Source: an uncultured Flavobacteriaceae bacterium
GTDB taxonomy: Bacteria > Bacteroidota > Bacteroidia > Flavobacteriales > Flavobacteriaceae
Length of the DNA stretch: 64,000 nt
Direction: 5' to 3'
NCBI GenBank assembly: GCA_937901915.1
Contig: CALGUD010000150.1
Span: forward strand, 1 to 64,000
Shown piece by piece: positions 62,687-64,000 of the stretch (position 1 is its first letter; each line of letters starts with the position of its first letter). The position numbers and the translations under genes were made by a program. The notes beneath the pieces are model-generated. The model had not been told where the DNA came from and did no database searches. It saw only the letters and a program-made list of their open reading frames with translations.

Positions 62687-63297
62687 AATTTTATATTTTG
62701 ATTAAAAAGATCAGTTATATCATCGGTTCCGGGAATAAGGTTCCAGACCTGCATTCCCAGTTTTTTAGCTGTAACAGTATTTTCTTTCATATCGTCTATA
62801 AACAAAGTTTCCTCAGGAATTAGTTTATTTTCCTTTAAAACAAATTCATAAATATTTAAATCTGGTTTTCTAAAACTAATTTCATGCGATAAATAGAATT
62901 TTTCAAAACAATCCTTAAAACGATTAAAACGGTGTGGCAACATAGTCTTTTCTACATAGTGGATATGAATATCGTTTGTATTGCTTAACAAGAAAAGCCT
63001 ATACTTTTTTTTAAGGGCAAGCATTTCAATAAATTTCAGCCTGTATTCAGGAAAATCAAGTATAATGGCATTCCATGCATTGATTAACTCTTCTTTATTT
63101 GCTTTACGGAAAATTTTTGAATAGAAATTTATAAATTGATCAGAAGACAAAATACCTTTTTCAAATTCTTTGTTAACCGTATCCATTTCGGCATTAATTT
63201 CAAACGCTCCGAATTTGTTTGTTAATTCCCTTACAGTGGCGGGCTTATCTAAATTGATAAAAATATCGCCAAAATCAAAAATGATATTTTTAATCAT
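62683..63297 (-). CDS. HAD-superfamily hydrolase (HAD-IA)
   Basis: The 204-residue haloacid dehalogenase-type phosphatase begins with the nucleophile Asp8 in FDFGD. It has the Ser/Thr-motif LLSNTND near 103, a Lys at FRKPDLNIYE near 148 and the acidic motif FIDDMKEN near 171. Its substrate is not known, but co-transcription with ribD raises the possibility of 5-amino-6-ribitylamino-uracil phosphate dephosphorylation, a step of riboflavin synthesis done by HAD enzymes in other bacteria. Overlaps ribD by 8 bases. Confidence 0.85.
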   Translation of the reverse strand: MIKNIIFDFGDIFINLDKPATVRELTNKFGAFEINAEMDTVNKEFEKGILSSDQFINFYSKIFRKANKEELINAWNAIILDFPEYRLKFIEMLALKKKYRLFLLSNTNDIHIHYVEKTMLPHRFNRFKDCFEKFYLSHEISFRKPDLNIYEFVLKENKLIPEETLFIDDMKENTVTAKKLGMQVWNLIPGTDDITDLFNQNIKF

Positions 63298-64000
63298 ATT
63301 TCCGGTATATTTTCAGATTGTCATTCAATATGAAAGCTTCTGATGCTATCTCACCGGATATATGCGGAGGCTTTGTACCGTCAATTAAATTAACATTTCC
63401 TTTAAAAACTCTTGCCTCATCCCATAACCCTTCGGAAATAAAAGTTTGGATTGTTTTTGTGCCACCTTCAATAATTACACTTAAACATTCATGCTTGTAT
63501 AAGACAGCACAGATTTGATGGGCAATATTCGCTGAAAAGTCTATGGTTTCAAAAATCTGGTTTTCTTTTAACGATTCATTGGGTATCGATTCACAGATAA
63601 AAATTGTTTTTACCGAGCCATCCCAAACAGAATAATTTCGCGGAGTTTTTAGTGACCTGTCAATAACAATTCGAACAGGCGACTTTCCATACCATAAACG
63701 AGTGTTAAGTTGAGGATTATCGTCTGTAACAGTCTTTGTGCCTACCAGAATACCCTGCTCCTCACTTCGCCATTTGTGTACCAATTGCCTTGAATACTGA
63801 TTGGTGATCCAAACAGGTCTCTGCTCATTTTTATCAAGCGGACTCATAAAGCCATCATTGCTTTCTGCCCATTTTAATATAATATAAGGACGCTTTTTAT
63901 TATGATATGTAAAGAACCGTTTGTGATGTTCGTGGCATTCCTCTTCAAGAACACCAACGGTTACATTACAACCGGATTCAATGAGTTTTTTTATGCCTTT
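63290..64000 (-). CDS. ribD: Riboflavin biosynthesis protein RibD, partial (5' end missing)
   Basis: The reading frame runs open to the window edge. Upstream of the first Met (63847) it continues as FFTYHNKKRPYIILKWAESN, preceded by GCNVTVGVLEEECHEHH, which is the end of the RibD deaminase domain. The visible part thus includes the C-terminal reductase domain, with GTKTVTDDNPQLNTRLW near its start and IIEGGTKTIQTFI near its end. RibD deaminates and reduces the pyrimidine intermediate of riboflavin synthesis. The deaminase zinc motif lies outside the window. First gene in view of the ribD-HAD-DMT-YigZ cluster. Confidence 0.92.
   Translation of the reverse strand, partial: KGIKKLIESGCNVTVGVLEEECHEHHKRFFTYHNKKRPYIILKWAESNDGFMSPLDKNEQRPVWITNQYSRQLVHKWRSEEQGILVGTKTVTDDNPQLNTRLWYGKSPVRIVIDRSLKTPRNYSVWDGSVKTIFICESIPNESLKENQIFETIDFSANIAHQICAVLYKHECLSVIIEGGTKTIQTFISEGLWDEARVFKGNVNLIDGTKPPHISGEIASEAFILNDNLKIYRKYD

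Overview
The window looks like a chromosomal segment of a member of the Flavobacteriaceae (Bacteroidota). The evidence is the AT-rich composition, TAnnTTTG -7 promoter boxes in place of sigma70 -10 boxes, an ISAon1-type insertion sequence, an arginine operon with an N-acyl-ornithine carbamoyltransferase, a serine-palmitoyltransferase-like sulfonolipid enzyme, DUF885 and DUF1266 proteins, a flavobacterial-type NADP-GAPDH, and the dnaA / low-molecular-weight phosphatase / SAM methyltransferase / thioesterase neighbourhood. No rRNA, tRNA or CRISPR array was found.

Layout. 1-3.4 kb: edge of an ISAon1-like element, YegP and YbaB proteins, and an oligopeptidase B lipoprotein. 3.6-6.1 kb: a cysteine-synthase-like enzyme followed by a cysteate/serine acyltransferase, a candidate start of capnine sulfonolipid synthesis. 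6.1-11 kb: aldose-epimerase-like protein, FMN reductase, a hypothetical membrane-anchored protein, an orphan antitoxin with a toxin remnant, and a frameshifted exported protein. 11-21.2 kb: a ten-gene minus-strand arginine/proline operon (GNAT, argG, argC, argD, proA, proB, argF', argB, argE, argH). 21.5-30.6 kb: pabB, a sigma-like protein, a lipase, a 20-repeat LRR protein beside a DUF1266 lipoprotein, tilS and a DsbD-type protein. 31-39.3 kb: DUF885 peptidase, SSS transporter, ComM-like ATPase and the pxpABC 5-oxoprolinase genes. 39.3-44.5 kb: two small paralogues, then a compact unit with a duplicated pair (small PTG-motif protein plus 7-TM protein) and a NarL-type two-component system. 44.8-54.1 kb: aldehyde dehydrogenase, the ilvD-ilvB-ilvN-ilvC operon behind a probable attenuator, and gapN. 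54.2-57.9 kb: a LytS/LytTR pair divergent from an ExbB-like protein and an exported serine hydrolase. 57.9-64 kb: SAM methyltransferase, LMW-PTP, dnaA, thioesterase, YigZ, DMT transporter, HAD hydrolase and a partial ribD.

The metabolic theme is amino-acid supply. 5-oxoproline is recycled to glutamate by pxpABC, glutamate feeds the joint arginine/proline operon, and the ilv operon covers branched-chain amino acids.

The most novel-looking locus is 40287-44490. Two copies of a small-protein/7-TM-protein pair sit directly upstream of a histidine kinase that has no recognisable sensor domain. This may be an undescribed sensing system. The longer intergenic gaps carry dispersed flavobacterial repeats: REP-like palindromes, GC-rich micro-palindromes, and an AT-rich repeat family present in inverted copies about 14 kb apart.
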